From: Sphingopyxis sp. DBS4 | GTDB taxonomy: Bacteria; Pseudomonadota; Alphaproteobacteria; Sphingomonadales; Sphingomonadaceae | Assembly: GCF_024628865.1 (NCBI RefSeq) | Contig: NZ_CP102384.1 | Coordinates: 2,553,001-2,617,000, forward strand | Reading direction: 5' to 3' | DNA length: 64,000 bases | In this document: positions 1 to 10,851 of the stretch, piece by piece | How positions within the stretch are numbered: the stretch's first letter is position 1 | How the letters are laid out: each line of letters begins with the position of its first letter | Made by a program: the position numbers and the translations under genes | The notes under the pieces: generated by a model | The model's input: the letters and a program-made list of their open reading frames with translations, nothing else | Database searches by the model: none | Told to the model about the DNA's origin: nothing

Positions 1-1032
1 GAAGCGTTCGGGGTTCGACCCCGGAACGCGGACGTAGTCGGTGTCGAACAATTGCTCCATCGTCAGCTTGCCGTCGGCGATCGCATCCTCGGCCAGCGTC
101 ACGAAGCGGTCGCGCACGCGCGCCGCCAATTCGACGATCGCCGAGTCCGCGGGGCTCACCCCGGCCGAAATCACCGCGTTGAACATGCGGCTCGACACAT
201 GCTCCATCGTCAGGATCGACGTGCGCGTGCCGTCGAGGATCGCGCTATTGTCGCGCACCGATCCGACCACACGATCCATCGCCTCGCGCACCTTGGCACC
301 GTTGGCATGAACCATCGCGCTCGACTGCGCGATACGGTCGCTCTGGCCGTCGAGCAGCGCGACGAGGTGCGTTGCGTCGTGCAGCGCGTCGGTGATCGTC
401 TCGAACTGCGCCTCGGCGCGGCTCGACTGCTCGACCCCCGATTGAATTTCGGTGACCAGCCCGCTCGCTTCGGCGGCAAGGCTGCCGATCGAGCGGCGGA
501 TTTCGTCGGTCGCGCCGCGCGTGTTCTGCGCCAGCTTCTTCACTTCCGACGCGACGACGGCGAAGGTGCGGCCGGCATCGCCCGCGCGCTCGGCCTCGAT
601 CGCGGCGTTGAGCGCGAGCATGTTGGTCGTCTTGGCAATCTGTTCGATCGACTGGCTGACCTGCTGCACCTGCTCCATCACCGCGGCGAAATTGGTGACA
701 TGCGTGCCGAGCCGGGCGACAAGATCGATGACCGAGCGGAATTCGCTGACCGCCAGATTGACGCGCTCCGCCCCCGCGTCGAGTTGTTCGCACGCCCGCG
801 CCGACAGCAGCTTCGCCTCGTCGGTCGAATCGGCGATCTGGCGCTGGTCGGCCTCGAGCCCGACGACATATTCCTCGAGCCGCCCGAGTTCGGCGATCTG
901 GCGCTCCATCTGATCGGTCGCCCGCTTGATCCGCCCCGCGGCGTCGCTGCACCCGACAGCCAGCTCGCCGCAATCGCTGGCGACCGACTGGTCGAGCATC
1001 TGCGCCGCCGGATTGATCGGATCATATTTCAT
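1..1032 (-). CDS. methyl-accepting chemotaxis protein, 3' end beyond window
   Basis: Reads without a stop from ATG at 1032 to the left edge, giving the first 344 residues; the C-terminus is missing. Residues about 100-250 carry the MCP signalling hairpin: the tip at about 136-168 contains [19 protein letters not shown] followed by [11 protein letters not shown], the part that contacts CheA and CheW. No transmembrane segment precedes it, so the signalling domain is N-terminal. The last visible residues ([17 protein letters not shown]) resemble the linker before a C-terminal sensor (Cache-like) domain in some alphaproteobacterial receptors; that part is inference. It is the last gene of a minus-strand run, with a palindromic repeat upstream. 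Confidence 0.88.
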   Translation of the reverse strand, partial: MKYDPINPAAQMLDQSVASDCGELAVGCSDAAGRIKRATDQMERQIAELGRLEEYVVGLEADQRQIADSTDEAKLLSARACEQLDAGAERVNLAVSEFRSVIDLVARLGTHVTNFAAVMEQVQQVSQSIEQIAKTTNMLALNAAIEAERAGDAGRTFAVVASEVKKLAQNTRGATDEIRRSIGSLAAEASGLVTEIQSGVEQSSRAEAQFETITDALHDATHLVALLDGQSDRIAQSSAMVHANGAKVREAMDRVVGSVRDNSAILDGTRTSILTMEHVSSRMFNAVISAGVSPADSAIVELAARVRDRFVTLAEDAIADGKLTMEQLFDTDYVRVPGSNPERF

Positions 1033-1147
1033 TGCGCTACCCACGTCTCTGAAGGATCGCGAAGCTATGCCCAACATTGGTTAATGGGGCGTCAATGGGT
1101 GTGGGGCCGAGATGCCGGTTTGGACGTGGTCAGCGGGGTTCCCCCTT

Positions 1148-1226
1148 CGTCATTCCCGCGAAAGCGGGAACCCAGAGCGTGCGTCGGCTGACCCCACTCT
1201 GGGTTCCCGCTTTCGCGGGAATGACG
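1148..1226. repeat. intergenic palindrome, family A
   Basis: Inverted repeat: CGTCATTCCCGCGAAAGCGG is answered by its complement ending GCGGGAATGACG, with a less conserved centre containing GAGCGTGCGTCGGCTGACCC. Near-identical copies lie at 4804, 34798 and 38336, with relatives at 29870, 49906, 53644 and 58058. Here it separates the receptor gene from the TPR gene. The arms would form a stem of more than 25 bp in RNA or in extruded DNA. Confidence 0.9.
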
Positions 1227-1286
1227 ATCAAGGATAGGTCCGTTTCCGATCGGAAGAAGCGTTCGACGCCGCTTCGCGCGCGATGG

Positions 1287-1811
1287 TCAGTTCTGGCCAG
1301 TCGCCCCGACCGTCGCCACCGGCTTGGGTGCGATCGCCTCCGCCGCGACGACGCGCTTCGTGTCGCTGGTCGCGATCGCCTTTTCGAGCGCCGCGACCTG
1401 CGGGCATTTATCCTTGCACAGCCGCTGCGCCTCGGCGAGCTTTTCGCGCGCCAGTTCGAGCGCGCCCTTGTCGGCGAGCGCTTCGCCCTGCCCGGTCAGC
1501 GCGGTGAGGTCATTGGGTTCGAGCAGCAGCGCCTCGCGATAGAGAGCGATCGCCTTGCCCGGCAATCCCTGCGCGCGCGCGACCTGCGCCATCGCGACGA
1601 TCGCCGAACGGTTGCGCGGATCGGCGGCGAGCGCCGATTCATAATAATCGACCGCGCCGCCCAAATCGCCCGCACTTTGCGCCGCCTCGCCCTGCTTTTG
1701 CAGGGCAATCGAGGTCGGCAATATGTCGCTGTCGGCGCGCTGCGCATCGGAGGCGACAGGCATGCTGGCAAGGATGAGGCCGGCACCCAGAGCCAGAAAA
1801 CTGACGCGCAT
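1287..1811 (-). CDS. secreted TPR-repeat protein
   Basis: 174 residues. ATG at 1811 is preferred over the in-frame ATG at 1832 because GGGAGA lies 6-7 bases upstream of it, and because the protein then begins with a signal peptide (MRVSFLALGAGLILAS, cleavage probably after SDA). The mature part holds at least two tetratricopeptide repeats (AGDLGGAVDYYESALAADP and GLPGKAIALYREALLLEP), a fold used for protein-protein contacts in the periplasm or at the envelope. Partner unknown. It starts 32 bases after the stop of the RsmB-like methyltransferase and is probably co-transcribed with it. Confidence 0.8.
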   Translation of the reverse strand: MRVSFLALGAGLILASMPVASDAQRADSDILPTSIALQKQGEAAQSAGDLGGAVDYYESALAADPRNRSAIVAMAQVARAQGLPGKAIALYREALLLEPNDLTALTGQGEALADKGALELAREKLAEAQRLCKDKCPQVAALEKAIATSDTKRVVAAEAIAPKPVATVGATGQN

Positions 1812-1843
1812 CGCATTCTCCCATCTCTTCATGTCGGGCGATG

Positions 1844-3034
1844 CTAACATGGCGCCGTCAGCCGTGCGAGAAAAAACCCGTCGCAGCCGTCGCCCGCGGG
1901 AGTCAGCAGAAATCCGCCGCCCGCCGCGCGGCCGATACCCTTTGGCAGATAGGATTCGTCGGCCGTCCAGCCCCGATGCCGGTCCAGAAATGCGTCCACC
2001 TGAGCTCGCCCCTCGCGCGCGATGATCGAGCAGACGGCATAAAGGAGTTTGCCGCCCGGCGCCACAAGATCGGCGCCGATGTCGATCAGCTTCGCCTGGT
2101 CGGCGAGATGGCGGTCGAGACGCGCGGGCGTCAGGCGCCAGCGCAATTCGGGGCTGCGCCGCCACGTCCCGCTTCCCGAACAGGGCGCATCGACGAACAC
2201 GCGGGTCGCCCTGCCCTGCCAGTCGGCCAGCATCGCGCTTTCCTGCCCCGGATTGAGCAGGCGCGTTTCGATCCGCGTCGCGCCGGCGCGTTCCGCGCGC
2301 GGCGGCAGTTGCTGGAGGCGCGCACGATTGGTGTCGCAGGCCAGGATATCGGCGTCATTGCCGGTGCAGGAGGCGATGGCGAGCGTCTTGCCGCCGCCGC
2401 CTGCGCAAAGGTCGACGATCGCCTGCCCCGGCGCGGCATCGAGCGCCGCGGACGCATATTGGCTCGCGGCGTCCTGCACCTCGAAGATGCCGTCGGCATA
2501 TGCGGGGTGCTGCACGGCGGCGGTTTCGGGCGGCAAGCGCCAGCCGTCGGGCGCGCCGGTGATCGCTTCGCCATCGGGGAAGAGCGCCGCAAGGGCGTCG
2601 CGGTCGGCTTTGATGCGATTGGCGCGCAGGTCGAGCGGCGCGCGGGCGAGCATCGCGGCGTGCTCCTCCGTTCCGACGAGCGGGTCGAACAGGTCCACCA
2701 GCGCCTGCGCAGCAAGGCCGGTCTCGGCGCACGCCTCGTCGGGCGCGATCGGTGCGGGACCATAGGCCGAGCCATCGAACAGAGGCGCCAACGCGGGATC
2801 GGTATCGGCAAGCGCGAGCATCGCAGCGCGCCCCGATGGCGGCGCCGAGCGCACCGCACGGATCGCGTCATAGACGTGGCCACGGATCGCACGCCGGTCC
2901 TTCGACCCCGCATAGCGGCGCGCGCGCATCGCATCGGCAAAGATGGCGTCGGCCGGCGCCCCGCCCTCGCGCGCCGCGGCGGCGATGGCGTCGAGGATTT
3001 CGATCGCGGTCTGAAGGCGGGCAGCGGGGGTCAT
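1844..3034 (-). CDS. RsmB/NOP-family rRNA (cytosine-C5) methyltransferase
   Basis: 396 residues. SAM-dependent methyltransferase of the RsmB/Sun/NOP2 family, which makes 5-methylcytosine in rRNA. Visible motifs are the SAM-binding loop DLCAGGGGKTLAIA, motif IV DAPCSGSGTWRRSPELRWR with one family cysteine, and motif VI YAVCSI with the catalytic cysteine. The N-terminal 150 residues correspond to the NusB-like/RNA-binding part. Family membership is clear; the exact target (C967 of 16S rRNA or another cytosine) is not shown by the sequence. It is followed by the TPR gene and preceded by guaB, all on the minus strand. Confidence 0.9.
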   Translation of the reverse strand: MTPAARLQTAIEILDAIAAAAREGGAPADAIFADAMRARRYAGSKDRRAIRGHVYDAIRAVRSAPPSGRAAMLALADTDPALAPLFDGSAYGPAPIAPDEACAETGLAAQALVDLFDPLVGTEEHAAMLARAPLDLRANRIKADRDALAALFPDGEAITGAPDGWRLPPETAAVQHPAYADGIFEVQDAASQYASAALDAAPGQAIVDLCAGGGGKTLAIASCTGNDADILACDTNRARLQQLPPRAERAGATRIETRLLNPGQESAMLADWQGRATRVFVDAPCSGSGTWRRSPELRWRLTPARLDRHLADQAKLIDIGADLVAPGGKLLYAVCSIIAREGRAQVDAFLDRHRGWTADESYLPKGIGRAAGGGFLLTPAGDGCDGFFLARLTAPC

Positions 3035-3049
3035 AAATCTATATCAAGC

Positions 3050-3127
3050 CGTCATTGCGAGGAGCGCAGCGAAGCAATCCAGAGCGGTTTGCGCCACTCT
3101 GGATTGCTTCGCTGCGCTCGCAATGAC
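3050..3127. repeat. intergenic palindrome, family B
   Basis: Inverted repeat with arms CGTCATTGCGAGGAGCGCAG and the matching GCTGCGCTCGCAATGAC around an AATCCAGAGCGG/CTCTGGATT inner stem. A nearly identical copy lies at 59606-59682 and a collapsed 30-bp version at 52090-52119. It occupies the gap between guaB and the methyltransferase gene. Confidence 0.9.
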
Positions 3128-3139
3128 GAAACATGGGAA

Positions 3140-4880
<1,741 letters not shown>

Positions 4881-4893
4881 GAAGATGGGGAAT

Positions 4894-4914
4894 GGCCGCT
4901 TCCCACCCCAAAGC
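4894..4914. repeat. short dispersed motif GCTTCCCACCCCAAA
   Basis: GGCCGCTTCCCACCCCAAAG. Matches of the same roughly 20-base motif occur at 43616-43636 (same strand), 60987-61007 and 21159-21182 (reverse strand), all intergenic and each within about 100 bases of a gene end or start. Confidence 0.6.
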
Positions 4915-4984
4915 CGCCACATAAACCGAAAAAACTTTCCGCTCCGATTGCACCCGCCCCTCGGCGCAGCTACGCGCTTGATCT

Positions 4985-6226
4985 GTGAGCGCGACGCAGA
5001 CCCCTTCCCCGCCTTCTTCTCTCGCCCCCTTCCGCTATCCCGCTTTCCGCGCGATCTGGATCGCCAATCTCGCCTCGAACATGGGGTCAATGATCCAGTC
5101 GGTGGGCGCCGCCTGGCTGATGACCGAACTCACGACTTCGCATCAGCTCATCGCGCTGGTGCAAGCGGGCGCGACGATCCCGATCCTGCTGCTGGGCGTC
5201 TTCGCCGGGGCGATCGCCGACAATTTCGACCGCCGCCGCGTCATGCTCGCGGCGCAGACCGGGATGCTGCTCGTCTCGGCCGCGCTGACGGTGACGACGT
5301 GGATCGGCGCTATCTCCCCGCTGTTGCTGCTTTTCTTCACGCTCGCGGTCGGCTGCGGCACCGCACTCAACGGTCCCGCATGGCAAGCGTCGGTGCGCCT
5401 GCAGGTCGGGCCCAGGGACCTGCCGCAGGCGATCGCGCTCAACAGCATCGCCTTCAACCTCGCCCGCAGCGTCGGCCCCGCACTCGGCGGGCTGCTCATT
5501 TCGCTCACCGGCCCCGCGCCCGCCTTCGCGATCAATTCTGTCAGCTATCTCGCACTGATCGTCGTGCTGCTGCGCTGGCATCCCGAGGTCGCGCCGCCGA
5601 AGCGTTCACCGATGCTCGCGGCGATCGCGACCGGCATCCGCTTCTGCGTCCAGTCGAACCCGGTGCGGCGCATCCTGACCCGCGGCTTTGCCTTCGGCAT
5701 CGCGGCGATCAGTTTCCAGGCCTTGCTCCCCGCGCTCGTTCGCGACCGCCTGCACGGGACCGAGACAATTTACGGCCTCTGCCTCGCGGCCTTCGGCGCC
5801 GGGTCGATCCTCGCCGCGCTGCAGGTCGGCTATCTTCGCCGCCGCTGGGGCAGCGACCGGATCGTCAGCACGTCGGCGCTGGTCTTCGCCGCGGCGCTCG
5901 TGCCGATGGCGCTCGTCCCGTCGGTCGCGGTGGTGATGGCGTCGACCTTCGTCGCGGGGCTCGCCTGGGTATCGACGCTCACCACGCTCAACGTCGCGAT
6001 GCAGCTTCGCTCGCCCGAAGCGATCCTCGGCCGCTGCCTGTCGATCTATCAGGCGGTGACGTTCGGCGCGATGGCGCTCGGCGCCTGGCTGTTCGGCCTG
6101 CTCGCCGACCTCTGGTCGCTGCCCGGCGCGCTGGCGTCATCGAGCGGCTGGCTGGTGCTGACCGCGCTGCTCCTGCCCTTTCTGGCGCCCATGCCGGGCC
6201 GCGACGAAGGCCGCATCGACCGCTGA
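4985..6226 (+). CDS. MFS transporter, MFS_3/EntS-like
   Basis: 413 residues with 10-12 hydrophobic segments, beginning at GTG 4985. The layout matches major facilitator transporters of the EntS/MFS_3 type: the loop after helix 2 reads GAIADNFDRRRVML (variant of the family A-motif), and helix 5 holds NSIAFNLARSVGPALGGLL. Such proteins usually export small molecules or siderophores, but no neighbour indicates the substrate. An upstream in-frame extension exists only through the repeat region and is not credible. Confidence 0.85.
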   Translation: MSATQTPSPPSSLAPFRYPAFRAIWIANLASNMGSMIQSVGAAWLMTELTTSHQLIALVQAGATIPILLLGVFAGAIADNFDRRRVMLAAQTGMLLVSAALTVTTWIGAISPLLLLFFTLAVGCGTALNGPAWQASVRLQVGPRDLPQAIALNSIAFNLARSVGPALGGLLISLTGPAPAFAINSVSYLALIVVLLRWHPEVAPPKRSPMLAAIATGIRFCVQSNPVRRILTRGFAFGIAAISFQALLPALVRDRLHGTETIYGLCLAAFGAGSILAALQVGYLRRRWGSDRIVSTSALVFAAALVPMALVPSVAVVMASTFVAGLAWVSTLTTLNVAMQLRSPEAILGRCLSIYQAVTFGAMALGAWLFGLLADLWSLPGALASSSGWLVLTALLLPFLAPMPGRDEGRIDR

Positions 6227-6280
6227 GCAAATTTTGCGGCGACGCTTAAAATCGGGCCGCGCGCGCCCGTTAAATGGCGC

Positions 6281-7411
6281 ATGACCACTCACGCAACATC
6301 ATCGACCGAGCCGGTAGGGCGGCTCCTGGGCTGGCTGGGGCTCCGCGCGCGAAGCGGAACCTTTGAAGAAGGGAGCGAGGCCCCGCCGGGGTCGCGCAAC
6401 CTGGTCCGCGAGGCGCGTGAGCAACTGCTCGGGGCGATGACGTCCTTTCTTCTGGGCCATGATCTCGATATTTCGCCCGCCAATCTGCTGATCGCGCACA
6501 GCGCCTTTTCGGGGATCAACCCGCGGCTCGCGCGCCAGATCGCGGCGCGCTCGCAGACGCACGAGGGCATCACCCAGCAATGGCTCGACGAGTTGATGGA
6601 GAATGAGCCGGCCGTGGCCGACCGCGCCGACCTCGACCGCATGGTCGCGCGGCTCGAATCAAACCTCGAAACCTTCCACACCAACACCAAGGCGGCGCGC
6701 AGCGCGACCAGCGAATATGGATCGAAGCTGGAGGCGCATGTCAGCGACCTCGAACAGGTACAAAAGACCGGCGAACTCGTCTCGCACCTCGCCGACATCG
6801 CCAAGGTGATGCTCGAACGCACGCGGCACGCCGAGGACGAGATGCGCAAGAGCGAGGATGAAGCGAAAGCGCTGCGCCGCAGCCTCGCCCGCGCCAAACG
6901 CGACGCCGAGATCGACTATCTGACCGGCCTGCCCAACCGCCGCGCCTTCGAGGTACTGCTCGAACGCCATCATGAGGAAGCGCGCGGCGCGTGCGAGCCA
7001 TTGTCGGTCGCCTTCTGCGACATCGACGAGTTCAAGAAGGTCAACGACGTCCACGGCCACGAAGCCGGCGACCGCGTGATCAAGCTGATCGCCGACACGC
7101 TGGCGCGGATTTCCAACGATCATTGCCATGTCGCACGCCACGGCGGCGAGGAATTCGTGATGCTGTTCCGCGGCCTGCCGCCGAGCGAAGCGGCGAAACG
7201 GCTCGACGAAGCGCGCGAAAGCCTGTCCGAGCGGCGGCTGATCAACCGCAAGACCGACCAGCCCTTCGGCCAGATCACCTTCTCGGGCGGGGTTGCCGAC
7301 GTCTTCGGCTATGCCGAGGTGCGCGCGGCGCTGAAAGCCGCCGACGAAGCGCTCTATCGCGCCAAGGAAGGCGGACGCAACCGGATCGAGCTGGCGACGC
7401 CGGAGGAATAG
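6281..7411 (+). CDS. diguanylate cyclase (GGDEF domain)
   Basis: 376 residues, no membrane segment. The N-terminal half (about 40-110) is an unrecognised alpha-helical region, followed by a likely coiled coil at 115-210. The GGDEF domain starts with DAEIDYLTGLPNRRAFE and has the active-site signature GGEEF at 288-292, which is catalytically competent in this family. FCDIDEFKKVND supplies the metal-binding aspartate. No RxxD product-inhibition site lies upstream of GGEEF, so feedback inhibition by c-di-GMP at that site is unlikely. Expected role: synthesis of c-di-GMP from GTP in response to an unknown cytoplasmic signal. Confidence 0.9.
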   Translation: MTTHATSSTEPVGRLLGWLGLRARSGTFEEGSEAPPGSRNLVREAREQLLGAMTSFLLGHDLDISPANLLIAHSAFSGINPRLARQIAARSQTHEGITQQWLDELMENEPAVADRADLDRMVARLESNLETFHTNTKAARSATSEYGSKLEAHVSDLEQVQKTGELVSHLADIAKVMLERTRHAEDEMRKSEDEAKALRRSLARAKRDAEIDYLTGLPNRRAFEVLLERHHEEARGACEPLSVAFCDIDEFKKVNDVHGHEAGDRVIKLIADTLARISNDHCHVARHGGEEFVMLFRGLPPSEAAKRLDEARESLSERRLINRKTDQPFGQITFSGGVADVFGYAEVRAALKAADEALYRAKEGGRNRIELATPEE

Positions 7412-7428
7412 ACGGCACCCAAAAAAAG

Positions 7429-7460
7429 GCGTGTTCCCCCGCGAAGGCGGGGGAGCACGC
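7429..7460. terminator. GC-rich hairpin after the GGDEF gene, related to family A
   Basis: GCGTGTTCCCCCGCGAAGGC pairs with GCGGGGGAGCACGC around a GAAG loop and is followed by TATTCTTTCT. It lies between the convergent GGDEF and methyltransferase genes, so it could end transcription from either side. The CCCGCGAAGGCGGG core is shared with family A repeats. Confidence 0.6.
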
Positions 7461-7479
7461 TATTCTTTCTACGCCACTC

Positions 7480-8370
7480 CTATCGGCTCCACCGCGCAAA
7501 GATCGCGGTCGGCAGCAACAGCCCCCGCGCCTCCTCGCGCACCGCCAGTTCGCCGCATTCGACCTTGCCCGGCAGGTCGGCGAAAAGCTGCGCGAGCAGT
7601 TCGCCGATCGCGAGCGCCGACATGCGCACGGCGTAAACGGTCAGGAACAGCGCCCGGCTGTCGGAGTCGAGCAATTGCCGGCAATCGGCGAGCAGGAGCG
7701 CCAGTCCCTCTTCGAGCTGCCAGCGCTCATTGTTCGGCCCGCGCCCGAACTTCGGCGGGTCGAGCAGGATCGCATCGTAGCGCCGCTCGCGCCGCACTTC
7801 GCGCGCGGTGAATTTCCCCGCATCGTCGACGATCCAGCGGATCGGCTTCTCGCTCATCCCCGCGAGCGCGGCATTCTCGCGCGCCTGCGCGACCGATTTC
7901 TTCGACGCATCGACATGCGTCACCGCAGCGCCCGCCGCGGCAAGCGCCTGGCTGCCGACGCCGGTATAGCCGAAGAGGTTGAGGAAGGCGGGATCGGGCT
8001 TGTCCGCGATCTCGCCGCGCAACCAGTCCCACACCGGCGCCATGTCGGGGAAGAAACCCAGATGGCGGAACGGCGTGCAGCTCGCGGTGAAGCGCGCCTC
8101 GCGCCAGCCAAGCGGCCAGCCCTCGGCGGGCACGGGCTTGCTGAAATACCAGCGGCCGCCGCCATCCTCGTCCGACGCGGGAATGAACTCGCCATCGGCC
8201 TGTTCCCACTCGCTCGCCGCGAGCGCGGGCTGCCACATCGCCTGCGGTTCGGGACGGATGAAGCGGTACGGGCCATAGCGTTCGAGCTTACGCCCGCCGC
8301 CGCTGTCGACCAGCCCATAATCGTCCCAAGCCTCGCCGACGAGCGTGACGAGGGGTTGCAGCTCAGCCAC
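7480..8370 (-). CDS. class I SAM-dependent rRNA methyltransferase, RlmI/RlmK-like
   Basis: 296 residues. The SAM-binding motif FLNLFGYTGVGSQALAAAG and the catalytic motif LLDPPKFGRGPNNERW (DPPK) place it with methyltransferases related to the RlmI and RlmKL C-terminal domains, which modify 23S rRNA bases. It starts with GTG at 8370 inside the end of thrC: GTGGCTGA gives an 8-bp overlap, so translation is probably coupled to thrC. It is the last gene of the cytochrome oxidase/thrC block. The specific target base is not evident. Confidence 0.85.
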   Translation of the reverse strand: MAELQPLVTLVGEAWDDYGLVDSGGGRKLERYGPYRFIRPEPQAMWQPALAASEWEQADGEFIPASDEDGGGRWYFSKPVPAEGWPLGWREARFTASCTPFRHLGFFPDMAPVWDWLRGEIADKPDPAFLNLFGYTGVGSQALAAAGAAVTHVDASKKSVAQARENAALAGMSEKPIRWIVDDAGKFTAREVRRERRYDAILLDPPKFGRGPNNERWQLEEGLALLLADCRQLLDSDSRALFLTVYAVRMSALAIGELLAQLFADLPGKVECGELAVREEARGLLLPTAIFARWSR

Positions 8371-9760
8371 GCGCCGCCTCGGCCAGGATATGCGCCTTCA
8401 CCACGTCATAGTCGCCCGGAAGCGTCACATAGCGCTCCTCGCGCTCGAACAGATTGCCGAGCCGCGCGGGAAGCGACGGGCGCACGCCGGTCGCGCGCTC
8501 GACGGCATCGCGGAACTTCGCCGGATGCGCGGTCGCGAGGGTGACGACAGGAATGTCGGCGTCGATGCCGAGCGTACGCGCGGCGGCGAGGCCGACCGCG
8601 CTGTGCGGGTCGATGATCTGGCCGCCATGCTCCTGCGCCCAGCGCAGTGCGAGCGTCATCGCGTCGCCGTCGACCCGCGCGCTCGTGAACAGGTCGCGCG
8701 CGCCGCGCAACATATCCTCTGGGATCGTCATCGCACGGTTCGCGTCGAACTCGCCCATCATGCCGGTGATCGCGGGGCCGTCACGCCCCGACAGATCGAA
8801 CAGCAACCGCTCGAAATTGCTGCTGACCTGGATGTCCATGCTGGGGGTCGCGGTCGGGGTGACGCTGCCCGCGCTATAGTCTCCCGACGACAGCGCGCGG
8901 TGAAGGATGTCGTTGACGTTGGTCGCCACCACCAGCCTTGCCACGGGTAGCCCCATGCGCGCCGCGACATAGCCCGCGAAGACGTCGCCGAAATTGCCCG
9001 TCGGCACGCTGAACGCAACCGGGCGATCGGGTGCGCCGAGGCGGACGGCGGCGTAAAAATAATAGACGACCTGCGCCATCAGCCGCGCCCAGTTGATGCT
9101 GTTCACCGCCGACAGGGTCAGTTGGCCGCGCGCCTCGGCATCGCCGAACAGCCGCTTCACCATCGCCTGCGCGTCGTCGAAGCTGCCGTCGATCGCGATA
9201 TTATGGACGTTGGGAGCGAGCACGGTCGTCATCTGGCGGCGCTGGACGTCGCTGACCCGGCCTTCGGGATGAAGCATGAAGATGCGGATATGCTCGCGCC
9301 CCGCAACCGCCTCGATCGCCGCCGAGCCGGTGTCGCCCGAGGTCGCGCCGACGATGGTGAGGTCGGTCTCGCCGCCCGCGAGGAATTTTTCGAAAAGCTG
9401 GCCGAGCAGTTGCAGCGCGACGTCCTTGAACGCCAGCGTCGGACCGTGAAACAATTCGAGCAGCCAGTGACGATGGTCGAGCTGCACCAGCGGCGTCACG
9501 GCATCGTGGCTGAACCGGCCATAGGCGGCCTTGCAGAGACCCCGCAGTTCGTCCTCGCTCAGGATACCCGCGACGAAGGGCGCCATCACCCGCACCGCGG
9601 TTTCGATATAGTCGAGCCCGGCAAGCGCGCGAATTTCGTCCGCCGACATCTGCGGCCATTCGGCCGGAACATAAAGCCCGCCATCACTGGCGAGGCCGGC
9701 AAGCGTGGCGGCGCGGAAGTCGAGGGTCGGCGCGGAGCCGCGGGTGCTGATATAGTCCAT
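8363..9760 (-). CDS. thrC: threonine synthase
   Basis: 465 residues. PLP-dependent conversion of O-phosphohomoserine to threonine. Visible features are FHGPTLAFKDVALQLLGQLF with the PLP lysine in FKD, GATSGDTGSAAIEAVAG for phosphate binding, and SVPTGNFGDVFAGYVA. ATG at 9760 is preferred to the GTG directly before it. It follows SURF1 by 28 bases, a common arrangement in Sphingomonadales, and overlaps the downstream methyltransferase gene by 8 bases. Confidence 0.96.
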   Translation of the reverse strand: MDYISTRGSAPTLDFRAATLAGLASDGGLYVPAEWPQMSADEIRALAGLDYIETAVRVMAPFVAGILSEDELRGLCKAAYGRFSHDAVTPLVQLDHRHWLLELFHGPTLAFKDVALQLLGQLFEKFLAGGETDLTIVGATSGDTGSAAIEAVAGREHIRIFMLHPEGRVSDVQRRQMTTVLAPNVHNIAIDGSFDDAQAMVKRLFGDAEARGQLTLSAVNSINWARLMAQVVYYFYAAVRLGAPDRPVAFSVPTGNFGDVFAGYVAARMGLPVARLVVATNVNDILHRALSSGDYSAGSVTPTATPSMDIQVSSNFERLLFDLSGRDGPAITGMMGEFDANRAMTIPEDMLRGARDLFTSARVDGDAMTLALRWAQEHGGQIIDPHSAVGLAAARTLGIDADIPVVTLATAHPAKFRDAVERATGVRPSLPARLGNLFEREERYVTLPGDYDVVKAHILAEAARG

Positions 9761-9788
9761 CACGGGAATGCGCCCTAACGGCGCGCCG

Positions 9789-10430
9789 TCACCGCTGCAA
9801 GCGGCGCCGTACCGCGAGGGCGTAGATAATCAGCGCGATCGCGGCGAAAAAGAACCATTGGACGGCATAAGCGAGGTGATTGTTCGGCACGTCGGCCCCC
9901 GACGGCACCTCGCTGGCGCGCAACCCCGGAACCGACGTATCGGCGACGAGCATCGCGCGCGCGGGCACCGCTTTCCCCGTCAGTCGCTGGATCAGCGTCG
10001 GCTGCTCCGGGCCGGGAACGATCGTCCCCTGCACCGTTCCGCCCTTCCACGCGGGCGGCGTGAAATCGTCGGCGATCCCGACGTCGATCAGCACGCCCGG
10101 CCCCTCGGCGCCGGTGCGGCAGTCGGCGATCATGCGGATGCCCGTTTGCCCCTTGCGGTCGGTGCCGCCGCGCGGATCCCATTTGACCACCTCCAGGCAA
10201 ACGACGCTGCTCTTGCGAAACAGCATCGCGTCAGGAACGGGGGGTAGCTTGGGATAGGTCACGAGCGACGACATCGCCCGGTTGCGCTCGTAAAGCGCGA
10301 TCAGCGCTTCCTTCTCGCCCTTGCGCTGAAGCTGCCAAATGCCGAGCGCAACCATCGCCGCGGCGGCGGCGAGGACGAGGATCGTCGGGATCACCGGCCA
10401 GCGGCGCGGCGCGTCAGGGCTTTCCGTCAT
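9789..10430 (-). CDS. SURF1-family cytochrome oxidase assembly protein
   Basis: 213 residues with the SURF1 layout: one membrane helix near the N-terminus (about 15-33), a periplasmic domain, and a second helix near the C-terminus (HLAYAVQWFFFAAIALIIYAL). GIWQLQRKGEKEALI after the first helix and the NNHLAYAVQWF motif before the second are family signatures. SURF1 assists heme a insertion into subunit I of the oxidase. ATG at 10430 overlaps the end of the DUF983 gene by 17 bases. Confidence 0.92.
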   Translation of the reverse strand: MTESPDAPRRWPVIPTILVLAAAAAMVALGIWQLQRKGEKEALIALYERNRAMSSLVTYPKLPPVPDAMLFRKSSVVCLEVVKWDPRGGTDRKGQTGIRMIADCRTGAEGPGVLIDVGIADDFTPPAWKGGTVQGTIVPGPEQPTLIQRLTGKAVPARAMLVADTSVPGLRASEVPSGADVPNNHLAYAVQWFFFAAIALIIYALAVRRRLQR

Positions 10431-10851
10431 CGCTGAGTTTTCCTTCGGCCGCTTGCCGCTGATGCTCGCTGGCGAGCAGCGCCGCCTTGCCGACGCGCAA
10501 GCCATAGATCACCGCGACGATCGTCAGCGGCACCCACAATATCACATGCACCCAGATCGGCGGCCGCACCGCGGCATCGAGCAACAGCGCCAAGACGATC
10601 AGCAGCGCGCCGACGATCAGGGTCAGGAAGGCCGCGGGACCGTCGCCGACATTGTAGCGGCTATATTCGAGCCCGCACGACGGGCAACGCTCGCGAAAGC
10701 GGGCCGCGCCCTCGAATAGGCCCGGCGCTCCGCATTCGGGGCAGGTCGCAAAAAGGGCAGCGCGCCAGACCGGCGGCTGCCCCTTTGCTGCTGGTTTGTC
10801 GTCCGGCAACTTAGTGCGCGGCGACCGGCGCGCCCCAGCCGCCCCAGACAT
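10414..10851 (-). CDS. DUF983 membrane protein
   Basis: 145 residues from ATG 10851. A zinc-ribbon-like CPECG...CPSCG pair (about residues 37-60) precedes two membrane helices (AAFLTLIVGALLIVLALLLD and WVHVILWVPLTIVAVIYGL). DUF983 proteins regularly accompany ctaE and SURF1 in alphaproteobacteria; their role is not established. Start uncertain: ATG 10851 overlaps ctaE by 41 bases and lacks a clear Shine-Dalgarno, while TTG at 10809, just after the ctaE stop, would give a more typical family N-terminus. Confidence 0.88.
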   Translation of the reverse strand: MSGAAGARRSPRTKLPDDKPAAKGQPPVWRAALFATCPECGAPGLFEGAARFRERCPSCGLEYSRYNVGDGPAAFLTLIVGALLIVLALLLDAAVRPPIWVHVILWVPLTIVAVIYGLRVGKAALLASEHQRQAAEGKLSDDGKP

